Below, one piece after another: positions 54,065 to 63,057 of a stretch of 64,000 nucleotides of DNA. Every line of letters starts with the position of its first letter. Positions within the stretch are counted from its first letter, which is position 1. The translations under genes and the position numbers were made by a program. Below the pieces are notes generated by a model, which ran no database searches, had not been told where the DNA came from, and worked only from the letters and a program-made list of their open reading frames with translations. This DNA is from Aldehydirespirator sp965248735 (lineage in GTDB: Bacteria; Actinomycetota; Acidimicrobiia; Acidimicrobiales; Aldehydirespiratoraceae), in contig OZ252146.1 in NCBI GenBank assembly GCA_965248735.1, positions 2,108,001 to 2,172,000 of the forward strand. Reading direction: 5' to 3'.

Positions 54065-54075
<11 letters not shown>
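52846..54075 (-). CDS. hsdS: Type I restriction-modification specificity subunit (HsdS)
   Basis: A 409-aa protein with two target-recognition domains (about residues 1-140 and 210-340), each followed by helical conserved regions (DICHQHDMARILGSLDDRIE and DVLASLNEIIAPLVERAIET). It determines the DNA sequence recognised by the HsdM and HsdR complex. It overlaps hsdM by 11 bases. Base composition is notably lower in GC than hsdM, typical of specificity genes exchanged by recombination. Confidence 0.92.
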
Positions 54076-55666
<1,591 letters not shown>

Positions 55667-55769
55667 GTCCCCTTCTTCTAGCGTCCTTGCAGGCTTCGTC
55701 TCGCGGAACTGCCCGCCTCGCGGGCAGCGCCGCCAAGCCTGCCACATGGGGATGACAGACGAACGACTC

Positions 55770-56027
55770 CTAGAGCACGCCTGAGTTTCTGTGCACGGCC
55801 GCGCGGCAGTCCTCGAAGGACGGACGCGGCGCAGCTGGCCAGAGCAACTGGTTGAGCACGATCGAGTCGAATGCCGATCTCGCCGGTCCCGACACGGCCA
55901 GGTCGAAGGCTGGAGACGAGGCGAATCCTTCCGCTGGGCGAATGCTCGTGTCCATCTTCGCTGCCGCCGTGAAGGTGACGACCTCGCCAGCCAGCGCGTC
56001 GGGCGACTCGCGCAGAGGCCAGCTCAC
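55770..56027 (-). CDS. Uncharacterised 85-aa protein coupled to an AbiEi-like antitoxin
   Basis: Starts with GTG overlapping the AbiEi-like stop (GTGA), so it is translated with it. The sequence (ALAGEVVTFTAAAKMDTSIR, FASSPAFDLAVSGPARSAFD, LLWPAAPRPSFEDC) has no recognised family. In AbiE systems the second gene is a nucleotidyltransferase toxin of about 290 aa; this product is less than a third of that, so it may be a remnant or a novel small partner. Confidence 0.5.
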   Translation of the reverse strand: MSWPLRESPDALAGEVVTFTAAAKMDTSIRPAEGFASSPAFDLAVSGPARSAFDSIVLNQLLWPAAPRPSFEDCRAAVHRNSGVL

Positions 56028-56641
56028 GCCGCCGGCACCAACCCGGGCCGCGAACGGCAGAGTTCGGCCCAGCGGGCTCGGGCGCCGCGATGGGGCTCAT
56101 GGTTCGCCGCGGCGTCCAGAGCGGCCGGGCGCACATGGCCGTCCTCGGCGAGCCGGGCCACTACGGAGCCCAACTGTTCCCAGCTGGTTTCGACGACTGC
56201 GGGACCGGAGCGCAGCACCTCCAGCACTGCCACCTCCGACGGCCACATGCCCGCCAGCAGCCTCCCGACCGGACGCTGCGTGAACCGCACCTGTTGCCAC
56301 GGCGCCGGTGCCCGTCCCGGCACGGCGGCCAGGTACGTGGATGGAATCTGCGAAGTGAGGCCCAGCCAGTGCGCCGCCGCAACCCCCGCTGGACCAGAGC
56401 CCGGGCCGCCGAGTGCTAGAGCGACCTCCTCCGCACGCGGCAACGAGACGCCCAAGGGGGTGGAGGCGCCCTTCCAATAGGTTCCCTTGCGGACGCGGGC
56501 CAGCCTCCCGCTGGCAGCCAGACGAGAGAAGGCCGACTCGACTGCGCTACGCGAGCCGCGGAGGTCGCGCACTGCGACGAAGGAACCCTCCGGCAAGGTC
56601 GCCACATGGCTGGCGACGCGCTGCGACACCGAACCTTTCAT
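56024..56641 (-). CDS. AbiEi-like (DUF6088-type) antitoxin
   Basis: A 205-aa protein from the ATG at 56639-56641. It begins MKGSVSQRVASHVATLPEGS, then AVESAFSRLAASGRLARVRKGTYW, a winged-helix DNA-binding domain of AbiEi-type antitoxins, and a C-terminal region (GPAGVAAAHWLGLTSQIP, VRFTQRPVGRLLAG, AVLEVLR) typical of the family. It should repress its own promoter, where GAACTCGACAA repeats are found. The expected AbiEii toxin is absent, replaced by an 85-aa ORF. Confidence 0.75.
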   Translation of the reverse strand: MKGSVSQRVASHVATLPEGSFVAVRDLRGSRSAVESAFSRLAASGRLARVRKGTYWKGASTPLGVSLPRAEEVALALGGPGSGPAGVAAAHWLGLTSQIPSTYLAAVPGRAPAPWQQVRFTQRPVGRLLAGMWPSEVAVLEVLRSGPAVVETSWEQLGSVVARLAEDGHVRPAALDAAANHEPHRGARARWAELCRSRPGLVPAA

Positions 56642-56729
56642 GCAAGTAAATTGTAACAGTTTCCTAGCAGAAATGCACCTGAATCGAAGTTCTAGAACCC
56701 GATTCTGTTGTGTGCGTTTGATTTCGCCT

Positions 56730-56904
56730 GAACTCGACAAGTTGGTTAGGGTGACCTGCGGGAATTGTTCTGTTCGTTTGGATTAGAGCGAACTCGACAA
56801 CCCGGTTGGCGGATAGACGCATGAGTGCTGTTCGTTCTCAACGAGTCAGTTTGTCCCTTGGCGCGCAATTTGTTTTGTGCAGCAGATCGTCCATGACTCG
56901 ACAA
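56730..56904. repeat. GAACTCGACAA repeats upstream of the AbiEi-like gene
   Basis: GAACTCGACAA occurs at 56730 and 56790 within a longer diverged repeat starting TTCTGTT and ending GGTT, and GACTCGACAA occurs at 56895. The gap 56642-56939 is AT-rich compared with its surroundings and otherwise holds no gene. They could be operators. Confidence 0.55.
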
Positions 56905-56939
56905 CTAAGTAGCTCTAAACAGCTTGGAACACTATGTAA

Positions 56940-57095
56940 GTGGAGGCTCTCACCGATTCCGGCCTCAGCATCCCGGCGATGCGCGAGGCGGCGCGCCGGG
57001 GCCGGCTGCAAGCCACCCGGGGCAGCGACGGCCACTGGCGCAGTTCGAAACGGTGGGTAGATGAGTACATCCAGTCCCGCTATCGGAGGGTCTGA
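56940..57095 (+). CDS. Small excisionase-like helix-turn-helix protein
   Basis: A 51-aa protein, GTG start at 56940. EALTDSGLSIPAMREAARRG, RLQATRGSDGHWRSSKRWVD and EYIQSRYRRV resemble the short DNA-binding domain of actinobacterial excisionase-like proteins (helix, AARxGRLxAxR turn, then a W-xxxWVxEY end). Upstream in frame a stop precedes the start. It lies at the right edge of the defence island and could be a residual regulator of an integrated element. Confidence 0.55.
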   Translation: MEALTDSGLSIPAMREAARRGRLQATRGSDGHWRSSKRWVDEYIQSRYRRV

Positions 57096-57142
57096 ACCCG
57101 TCGCAGCGCACACCTAAGGTTCACTGGTCCGCGCTGTGGCTC

Positions 57143-57754
57143 TCAAGCGGAGGATGGGGCCCAGCGGCGGATCCAGGCGTGCATGGCGATCCCGGCGGCC
57201 ACGCCGGCGTTGATGGAGCGGGTTGAGCCGAACTGGGCGATCGACAGCACCTGGGTGGCCGCGGCTCGGGCCGCGGGCGACAGGCCGGGACCCTCCTGGC
57301 CGAAGAGCAGCACGCAGCGCTCGGGCAGCTCCGCGGTCTCCAGGGGCTCGGCGCCGGGCAGGTTGTCGATGCCGACCACCGGCAGCTCCTCGGGTTCGGC
57401 CCAGGCGACCAGATCCTCCACCGTGGTGTGATGGCGGACGTGCTGGTACACGTCGGTCATCATCGCCCCCCGCCGGTTCCAGCGCCGGCGGCCCACGATG
57501 TGCACTGCGGCCGCGGCGAAGGCGTTGGCGGTGCGCACCACCGTGCCGATGTTGCGGTCGTGCTCCCAGTTCTCGATGGCCACGTGGAACGGGTGCCGCC
57601 GGGCGTCGAGATCGGCCTTGATGGCGTCGACGCCCCAGTAGCGGTACCGGTCGACCACGTTGCGCCGGTCGCCACCGATCAGCAGCTCAGGATCGAGGTG
57701 GTCGCCCTCGGGCCAGGGCTCGGGGTGCGGGCCGACGCCAACCCCGTCGCTCAC
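57143..57754 (-). CDS. TrmH/SpoU family RNA methyltransferase
   Basis: A 203-aa SPOUT methyltransferase, GTG at 57752-57754. FHVAIENWEHDRNIGTVVRTANAF is motif 1 (Asn and Arg), CVLLFGQEGPGLSP is motif 2, and IAQFGSTRSINAGVAAGIAMHAW is motif 3 with the knot. It lacks the L30e-like N-terminal domain seen in RlmB, resembling TrmH/TrmL-type enzymes of actinobacteria. The modified RNA is unknown. Confidence 0.88.
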   Translation of the reverse strand: MSDGVGVGPHPEPWPEGDHLDPELLIGGDRRNVVDRYRYWGVDAIKADLDARRHPFHVAIENWEHDRNIGTVVRTANAFAAAAVHIVGRRRWNRRGAMMTDVYQHVRHHTTVEDLVAWAEPEELPVVGIDNLPGAEPLETAELPERCVLLFGQEGPGLSPAARAAATQVLSIAQFGSTRSINAGVAAGIAMHAWIRRWAPSSA

Positions 57755-57882
57755 CGCGCTCCCCGCCGAGAGCGTCCATCGAACACCGCGACCACGGTAC
57801 AAGCGGCCACTCCCTCGAAACGGTTCCCTCCGGTCGAACCGGGCTCATCCCGTCGCAGGAGAGCCATCTAGTCTGTGAGACG

Positions 57883-58923
57883 GTGAAGCTCTGGATCGCA
57901 AGGCGCGGCATGCGCCAACCTCACCTGGTCAAGGGTGCCCCCAAGGACGCTTGGGGGCGCTTCTGGGCCGGGCTGGGCGTGTTCGCCCTGGTGATCGCCG
58001 GGGGCACCTTCGGCTACCGCCAGCTCGGGCTCACGGTGGGCGAGGCCCTCTACCAGACCGTCATCACCGTTACCACGGTGGGTTTCGGCGAGGTCGGCAC
58101 CGTCACCGACAGCTACCGGGTCTTTACCGTGCTGTTGATCCTGTTCGGCGCGGGCACCGCGCTCTACACGCTGGGAGTTCTCATAGAGTCGCTGTTCGAG
58201 GGCCGGCTCGATGACCAGATTCGGAGGCGGCGCATGCAGAAGCAGATCGATCGGCTGAGCGGCCATGTCGTGTTGTGCGGCTTCGGGCAGGTCGGACGGG
58301 CCATCCACCGCGAGCTGGCCACGGCGGGCCGCACCGTGGTGGTGGTCGACCGGCGCGAGTTCGACGACGAAGGGCTGCAGCGGAGCGTCGTCGGCGAGGC
58401 CACCGACGACAGCGTGCTGGTGTCGGCCGGTCTGGAAAGGGCCAGCGCGCTGGTCCTGGCCCTCGACTCCGACGTCGACAACCTCTACGTGGCCCTCACG
58501 GCCCGCTCGATGTGCCCGGGCCTGTTCATCGTGGCCCGCTCAATCGACTCCTCCGCGGAGCCGAAGCTCCGCCAGGCCGGGGTGGACCGGGTGGTCAACA
58601 CCCACGAGATCGGCGGATCGAGGATGGCGGCACTGGTGCTGCAGCCAGATGTGGTGGAGTTCCTCGATGTGGTTATGCACGACGAAGAGCTCGAGGTGCA
58701 CCTGGCCGAGACCCGAGTTGTCTCCGGCGGCCCGTTCGCCGGAGTGGCCCTGGTGGCGTGCGAGATAGCCGAGTCCACCGGCGCGACCGTTCTGGCGGTG
58801 CGACGCAACGAGTCCTTCGTGACCAACCCGCCGGATCATTTCGTGCTGGCAGCCGACGACGTGCTGATCGTGCTCGGCACCAAGGGACAGCTCGCCGAGC
58901 TCAACTCCAAGGCGGGTGCCTAG
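57883..58923 (+). CDS. Potassium channel with RCK (TrkA-N/TrkA-C) domains
   Basis: A 346-aa two-helix channel. Helices flank the pore at about 25-105, with the selectivity filter TVGFGE in VITVTTVGFGEVG. Then VVLCGFGQVGRAIHRELA begins the TrkA-N Rossmann domain that binds NAD or nucleotides, and the C-terminal 80 residues (EVHLAETRVVSGGPFAGVAL) form TrkA-C. It is a Kch/MthK-type K+ channel gated by ligand. The GTG at 57883 is used; the N-terminal 20 residues are basic. Confidence 0.9.
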   Translation: MKLWIARRGMRQPHLVKGAPKDAWGRFWAGLGVFALVIAGGTFGYRQLGLTVGEALYQTVITVTTVGFGEVGTVTDSYRVFTVLLILFGAGTALYTLGVLIESLFEGRLDDQIRRRRMQKQIDRLSGHVVLCGFGQVGRAIHRELATAGRTVVVVDRREFDDEGLQRSVVGEATDDSVLVSAGLERASALVLALDSDVDNLYVALTARSMCPGLFIVARSIDSSAEPKLRQAGVDRVVNTHEIGGSRMAALVLQPDVVEFLDVVMHDEELEVHLAETRVVSGGPFAGVALVACEIAESTGATVLAVRRNESFVTNPPDHFVLAADDVLIVLGTKGQLAELNSKAGA

Positions 58924-59033
58924 GCCTCGGTTTCCCGCTCCTGTTCGCTGCGCTCACGGGCCGCTCGGGCCACGGCCTCGCTCCGCACTTTGCAAGATCC
59001 TCATGAACTGCGGCCTATCCGCTCGGCCTCGGG
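58924..59033. repeat. Dispersed intergenic repeat, copy C
   Basis: Closely matches copy A: TTTCCCGCTCCTGTTCGCTG, CGCTCACGGGCCGCTCGGGC, CACGGCCTCGCT, AAGATCCTCATGAACTGC and an end CTATCCGCTCGGCCTC. It directly follows the K+ channel stop; 59034-59126 to the tRNA shows nothing else. Confidence 0.8.
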
Positions 59034-59126
59034 CCGAGGCGGGGTGCAGGCCCTCGCGCCGGGCGGGCCTCGGGGCCGGGCACGCTTTGGCGGGGCCGGC
59101 CCGACCCGGTAGCCTGTGCGGCGCTG

Positions 59127-59198
59127 TCGGGGATGGTGTAATAGGTAACACAGCTGGTTCTGGTCCAGCCATTGGGGGTTCAAGTCCTCCTCCCCGAA
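59127..59198 (+). tRNA. tRNA-Gln (CTG)
   Basis: The acceptor stem TCGGGGA (59127-59133) pairs with TCCCCGA (59191-59197). The anticodon arm is GCTGG-TTCTGGT-CCAGC with anticodon CTG, and the T arm is GGGGGTTCAAGTCCTCC. The 3' CCA is not encoded. Confidence 0.93.
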
Positions 59199-59245
59199 CC
59201 CCGGCGCTATGCTGCGCCCGCCCGCGGGACCCGCGGTGTGCACCT

Positions 59246-59318
59246 GCCCCGTTCGTCTAGCGGCCTAGGACGCCACCCTCTCAAGGTGGTAGCACGGGTT
59301 CAAATCCCGTACGGGGTG
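59246..59318 (+). tRNA. tRNA-Glu (CTC)
   Basis: The acceptor GCCCCGT (59246-59252) pairs with ACGGGGT (59311-59317), the first pair being G-U. The anticodon arm is CCACC-CTCTCAA-GGTGG with anticodon CTC; the T arm is ACGGGTTCAAATCCCGT. It lies 47 bases after tRNA-Gln on the same strand. Confidence 0.93.
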
Positions 59319-59356
59319 CTCTGACTCGGCGCCCGACCCCGAGAAGCTTCGGGGGG

Positions 59357-59716
59357 TCAGGCCGGCTGGTTGAACTCGATCATGTTGCCGGCCGGGTCGA
59401 AGAAGAACGTCTGGCGGGCCGGCGTTCCCGGCAGCGGCCTGGGGTCCGCTACTTCCACCCCCCGCTCCCGCAATTCGGCCACCGCGGCGTCGATGTCGTC
59501 CACCCTGAAAGCCCAGTGCTGGCCCGCGGGCGGAACCCAGCCCTCGACCTCGATGAGGTGCACCTCGCCGCCGCCGGGGGTGCGCAGCCAGCGGCCGTTG
59601 AAGCCGAAGTCGGGCCGGGGCAGCACGGCCATACCCAGCACATCGGTGTAGAACGGCGCAGCGGCCCCCACGTCAGCGACGTTGATCGACACGTGGTGGA
59701 CGGCGCCCAGCTCCAT
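59357..59716 (-). CDS. VOC (glyoxalase/bleomycin-resistance) family protein
   Basis: A 119-aa single-unit vicinal oxygen chelate protein. AVHHVSINVADVGAAAPFYT begins the fold with a metal-type His, EVHLIEVEG and HWAFRVDDIDAAVAELRERG form the second unit, and FFFDPAGNMIEFNQ holds the last conserved Glu. Such proteins act as lyases, epimerases or dioxygenases; the substrate is unknown. The ATG at 59714-59716 begins MELGAVHH; the longer open frame upstream overlaps mutM and is rejected. It is 11 bases after the mutM stop and probably co-transcribed. Confidence 0.85.
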   Translation of the reverse strand: MELGAVHHVSINVADVGAAAPFYTDVLGMAVLPRPDFGFNGRWLRTPGGGEVHLIEVEGWVPPAGQHWAFRVDDIDAAVAELRERGVEVADPRPLPGTPARQTFFFDPAGNMIEFNQPA

Positions 59717-59727
59717 CGCTGGCAACA

Positions 59728-60543
59728 CTAGCGCCGCTGGCAGGCGGGGCACCAGGTGGTTCCCCTGGCGTCGATTACCCGGCGGCGCAGCTCCGTGCCG
59801 CACCGCTCGCACGGCTCTCCGGCCCGGCCGTAGCAGCGCAGATGGTGCTGGTTGCGGCCCGACGCGCCGTCCAGCGCGGCGTAGTCGCGCAGGGTGGTGC
59901 CGCCGTGGCGCAGTCCCGAGGCCAATGCGGTGCGGATGGCGTCGGCCAGCCGGCCGGCACGGGGCTTCGACAGGTAGCGGATCGCGGGGTTGACGCCCGC
60001 CAGCCACAGCGCCTCGTCGGCGTAGATGTTGCCCACGCCTGCGACCGGCCGCTGCGACAGCAGCTGGGTTTTCACGCAGCGCCGGCTGGCCCGCAGGGCC
60101 CGCCAGAGGCCCTCGCCGGTGAACTGCTCGCTGAATGGCTCGGGGCCGAGGCGGTTGAGCGTTGCGATGGTCTCATAGCGGCCCGCTGACACCACGTGCA
60201 CCCGGCCGAACCGGCGCACGTCGTGCAGCGTGAGCGCATCGTCGTCATCGAGCCGCCACCAGGCCCGCAGATGCGGGTGCGCTAGGTCGACGGCGGGGGA
60301 CACCGCGAGCCTGCCGGTCATGCCAAGGTGGATGACAAGCTCGCATCCGGACTCGCTGGCGTCGTCGAGATCGACAATCAGGTACTTGCCGCGGCGGCGC
60401 ACGCCCGTCACCTCGCAGCCGACTGCCTCGATAGCGGGCGCAAACTTCGCCGACGGGTGGGAGCCCGCTTCGGTGATGGAGCGGCCCTCTAGCCGCGGCT
60501 GCAGCTGGGCTCGAATGGTCTCGACCTCGGGAAGCTCGGGCAC
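59728..60543 (-). CDS. mutM: Formamidopyrimidine-DNA glycosylase (Fpg/MutM)
   Basis: A 271-aa DNA glycosylase/lyase that removes 8-oxoguanine and Fapy lesions. The GTG at 60541-60543 yields (M)PELPEVETIRAQL with the catalytic Pro and Glu at the exact N-terminus, the conserved Lys lies in RRRGKYLIV, the H2TH region in VAGVGNIYADEALWLAGVNP, and the C-terminal zinc finger has four Cys (CERCG, CPACQ). The second family member at 17680 lacks two of these Cys. Confidence 0.93.
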   Translation of the reverse strand: MPELPEVETIRAQLQPRLEGRSITEAGSHPSAKFAPAIEAVGCEVTGVRRRGKYLIVDLDDASESGCELVIHLGMTGRLAVSPAVDLAHPHLRAWWRLDDDDALTLHDVRRFGRVHVVSAGRYETIATLNRLGPEPFSEQFTGEGLWRALRASRRCVKTQLLSQRPVAGVGNIYADEALWLAGVNPAIRYLSKPRAGRLADAIRTALASGLRHGGTTLRDYAALDGASGRNQHHLRCYGRAGEPCERCGTELRRRVIDARGTTWCPACQRR

Positions 60544-60642
60544 TGGCCGCAACGTATCGGAGCGGCCGCCCCCGGCGTCGATCCGGACGCGCCAGGCAAC
60601 CCTGCCGCGGAGGACCGATGCGGAGGTGCTAGCCGGGGAGGG

Positions 60643-60951
60643 TCAGGCCGCGGCGGTTGATCCGGACGCGCCCCGCACGATCACGTCGATCAAGTCGATG
60701 AGTTCGGGCCGGCTCCTGAAGTACTCGGCCTGCTCGCCTCTCCAGGGCTCAATCAGCTCCTCGGGGTCGAACCCGGCCCGCTGCCAGGCGGTGGCGATCA
60801 CTCGCAGGGCCGAGTCCACCTCCGGAGAGGCGGCCGTGACCGCCGCGGCCGCCATCGCATCCACGTCGATGGTCTCGCTGCTCACCAGGGGACGGCGGAT
60901 GGTGGAGATGCGGAACCTGATTGCCTCGGCCGCGATGCGAGCGTGGTTCAT
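60643..60951 (-). CDS. Hypothetical protein of 102 aa
   Basis: A helical protein (ARIAAEAIRFRISTIRRPL, AMAAAAVTAASPEVDSALRV, FDPEELIEPWRGEQAEYFRS) ending RGASGSTAAA. No family is recognised. The ATG at 60951 is followed by MNHARIAAE. It has good codon periodicity for the genome but stands alone between mutM and a DnaA-box-like site. Coding is probable but not certain. Confidence 0.5.
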   Translation of the reverse strand: MNHARIAAEAIRFRISTIRRPLVSSETIDVDAMAAAAVTAASPEVDSALRVIATAWQRAGFDPEELIEPWRGEQAEYFRSRPELIDLIDVIVRGASGSTAAA

Positions 60952-61019
60952 AGGCGCCGTCTCTGACTCCAGCCTTCCCGGAAGCCTTCCCGGAATGGTT
61001 CGGTATACACAAATTAGCT

Positions 61020-61028
61020 TTATCCACA
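61020..61028 (+). promoter_or_regulatory. Perfect DnaA box TTATCCACA
   Basis: A consensus DnaA box in the 114-bp gap between the hypothetical gene and the ferrochelatase 3' end; the gap is locally AT-rich. More boxes occur 1.1 kb away (62078-62190). Confidence 0.5.
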
Positions 61029-61065
61029 GCCCAGGTGGTGGACCCTCGTGGGGTGGTGGCCCTTC

Positions 61066-62082
61066 TCAGGGCCAGCGGGGGCAGCAGCCGTCCGGGCAGC
61101 TGTCGGGGCCGATGCCGAGACGGCCGAGCGACCGGCGACCGACGCCGGGGTCGAGGCGCTCCTCGACCAACTCCTGCCACATGGCCACGAAGCGGTCGTC
61201 GGGCCGGGTGCCGGGAGTCTCAGCCCGAGCCAGCCGAAGGCCAAGCTCCTCCGCAGTGCCGGCCGCCACCACGTCGAGGTCCCACGTGACCTCCACGTGG
61301 TCGGTGACGAAGCCGATGGGAGCCAGCACCGCGGCCGCGGCACCCTGGCTTGACAGCTCCCGCAGGCAGTCGTTCACGTCGGGCTCCAGCCACGGCACCG
61401 AGGGCGGGCCGCTGCGGCTCTGCCAGGCCATGGTCCAGGCCTCGAAGCCGGCACCGTCGGCCACTAGGCGGGCGGCCTCGCGCAGCTGGCGCTCGTAGTC
61501 GCAGCCCGCGGCCATGGTCAGCGGGATCGAGTGGGCTGTGAACACGAGCCCAGACCCCGATCTGACCTCGGCGGGAAGGCTCCGGCGGGCCTCGACGACC
61601 GCGTCGGCGAAGGGCGCTACGAAGCCCGGGTGGTCGTAGTAGGCGCGGACCTTGTCGATCGCGGGCGCGGCTCCGCCCAACGCGGCCCGAGCCGCCGCGA
61701 TGTCCTCGAGGTACTGGCGGCAACCCGAGTACGACGAGTACGCGGAGGTCACCACGGCCAGGGCGCGGCGGTGCCCGGCCGCGGCCATCTCGGCCACGGT
61801 GTCGGCCAGATACGGCGCCCAGTTGCGGTTCCCCCAATACACCGGCAGGCCGCGGCCCGCGGCCGCGAGCCTGTCGGCCAGCGCGGCCCGCAGCCGGCGG
61901 CACTGCGCGTTGAGAGGGCTCACGCCGCCGAAGTGGTGGTACTGCTGGGCCACCGCGGCCAGGCGCTCGGCGGGAATCATCCGTCCGGCGGTGACCTTGG
62001 CGAGAAACGGCTCTACGTCGGAGGGACACTCAGGACCCCCGAACGACACCAGCAGCACAGAGTCGTAGGCGGTCGCGGTCAT
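61066..62082 (-). CDS. hemH: Ferrochelatase (coproporphyrin-type, actinobacterial)
   Basis: A 338-aa enzyme inserting iron into a porphyrin. SVLLVSFGGPECPSDVEPFL begins the fold, VYWGNRNWAPYLADT is the conserved glycine-rich stretch, VFTAHSIPLTM contains the metal-site His, and the catalytic Glu lies in the VEVTWDLD region. The C-terminus has CPDGCCP, matching the Cys cluster that binds [2Fe-2S] in actinobacterial ferrochelatases. In this phylum the substrate is coproporphyrin III (known for the group). The ATG at 62080-62082 overlaps a short upstream ORF (ATGA); a GTG at 62088 is an alternative. Confidence 0.92.
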   Translation of the reverse strand: MTATAYDSVLLVSFGGPECPSDVEPFLAKVTAGRMIPAERLAAVAQQYHHFGGVSPLNAQCRRLRAALADRLAAAGRGLPVYWGNRNWAPYLADTVAEMAAAGHRRALAVVTSAYSSYSGCRQYLEDIAAARAALGGAAPAIDKVRAYYDHPGFVAPFADAVVEARRSLPAEVRSGSGLVFTAHSIPLTMAAGCDYERQLREAARLVADGAGFEAWTMAWQSRSGPPSVPWLEPDVNDCLRELSSQGAAAAVLAPIGFVTDHVEVTWDLDVVAAGTAEELGLRLARAETPGTRPDDRFVAMWQELVEERLDPGVGRRSLGRLGIGPDSCPDGCCPRWP

Positions 62083-62190
62083 CCCCACCTAATCCACAGC
62101 TTCACCGGCAGTTTTCCACAGAGTTTTCCACAAGCAGTCATCCCCATCTAATCCACAGCTTCACCCGAAGTTTTCCACACGATTTCCACA
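62078..62190. repeat. Duplicated unit with six DnaA-box-like sites
   Basis: Two units of about 59 bp begin GTCATCCCC and each contains TAATCCACA (62090, 62149) and TTTTCCACA (62112, 62171); additional TTTTCCACA (62124) and ATTTCCACA (62182) occur. They differ by one or two bases from TTATCCACA. Spacing is close to multiples of a helical turn. They lie between the ferrochelatase and crotonase genes. Confidence 0.6.
62079..62147 (-). pseudogene. 22-codon ORF duplicating the ferrochelatase start
   Basis: Starts ATG at 62145-62147 as MGMTACGKLC, repeating the MGMTA start of hemH, and ends in TGA overlapping the hemH ATG. It arises from a 59-bp tandem duplication (units beginning at 62078 and 62137). 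It may couple translation. Confidence 0.5.
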
Positions 62191-62218
62191 GAACGTCACA
62201 GGCGCCGCGGTGCCGGGC

Positions 62219-62920
62219 TCACTCCAGCACGCCGAAGCTCTCCAGGTCCTCGTCGAGCGTCGACAAGATGTGGTCGATCGTCGCCTGCCGGGCGCTGCGC
62301 CGGGTCTGCGCGAACGCGGTGCGACGCACGTAGCCGGCCAGCGCGCCGGCTCGCGCGATCGCGGTCTCCGCAAGTTTGCTGGCCGGGACGACCTCGTCGA
62401 GGTAGCCCACGTCGGCGGCGCCGCGGGGTGAGTAGACGGTGGCCAGAGCCGTCGCCGCGGTGAAGTGCCGGGAGCCGAGACGGTCCCGGGCCAGCTCCAC
62501 CGCGAAGATCGGCAGCGGCATGCCGATGGACACCTCGTTGAGGCCGATCTTGGCATCGATATCGGCGCCTATGCGCACATCGCTGGCCAGCAGCATGATC
62601 GCGCCGAAGGCGAGGGAGTGGCCGGTGCAGGCGGCCACCACCGGAATCCGCGCCCCGTAGATTCGCATAGCCGTGCGGGCTCCCGCGGCCACCAGAGGTC
62701 GGGCCGCCTCGGGGCCCTGGCTCATGACGCTCAGGTCGAAGCCCGCGCTGAAGCGGCCCTCCCGGCCGACGATCACCAGCGACCCGGCGTTCGCCTCGGC
62801 GTCGTCGAGGGCGGCGTCGATCGCGGCGATCGTCTCGTAGCCCACGGCGTTGGCCTTGCCGTCGTCGAGGCGCAGCACGGCGATGCCGTCGGTGACTTCA
62901 TAGGAGGTGGCAGCTGTCAT
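62219..62920 (-). CDS. Enoyl-CoA hydratase/isomerase (crotonase) family
   Basis: A 233-aa crotonase. FSAGFDLSVM is the oxyanion-hole segment, GHSLAFGAIMLLASDVRIG the second part, and IGLNEVSIGMPLP the conserved loop. Where typical enoyl-CoA hydratases carry two Glu, only the one in LNEVSIGMP is clear, so hydratase or isomerase activity cannot be separated. The gene is close upstream of the DnaA-box region and hemH on the same strand. Confidence 0.85.
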   Translation of the reverse strand: MTAATSYEVTDGIAVLRLDDGKANAVGYETIAAIDAALDDAEANAGSLVIVGREGRFSAGFDLSVMSQGPEAARPLVAAGARTAMRIYGARIPVVAACTGHSLAFGAIMLLASDVRIGADIDAKIGLNEVSIGMPLPIFAVELARDRLGSRHFTAATALATVYSPRGAADVGYLDEVVPASKLAETAIARAGALAGYVRRTAFAQTRRSARQATIDHILSTLDEDLESFGVLE

Positions 62921-62953
62921 GACCGCACGGTAGCGCGCTCATAAGGCCAGCCC

Positions 62954-63030
62954 GCCGCTGTCGCCGCCGCCTGCCGCCGCCTGCCCGACCGCTGTCGCCG
63001 CCGCCTGCCGCCGCCTGCCGCCGCCCGTCG
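62954..63030. repeat. CCGCCTGCCG-rich tandem stretch
   Basis: Two near-identical units starting CCGCTGTCGCCGCCGCCTGC at 62954 and 62989 (35-bp period) fill the promoter gap before nfuA. Simple-sequence origin by slippage is likely. Confidence 0.7.
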
Positions 63031-63057
63031 GCAGCGGACTTCGGTAGGATCGTGCCC

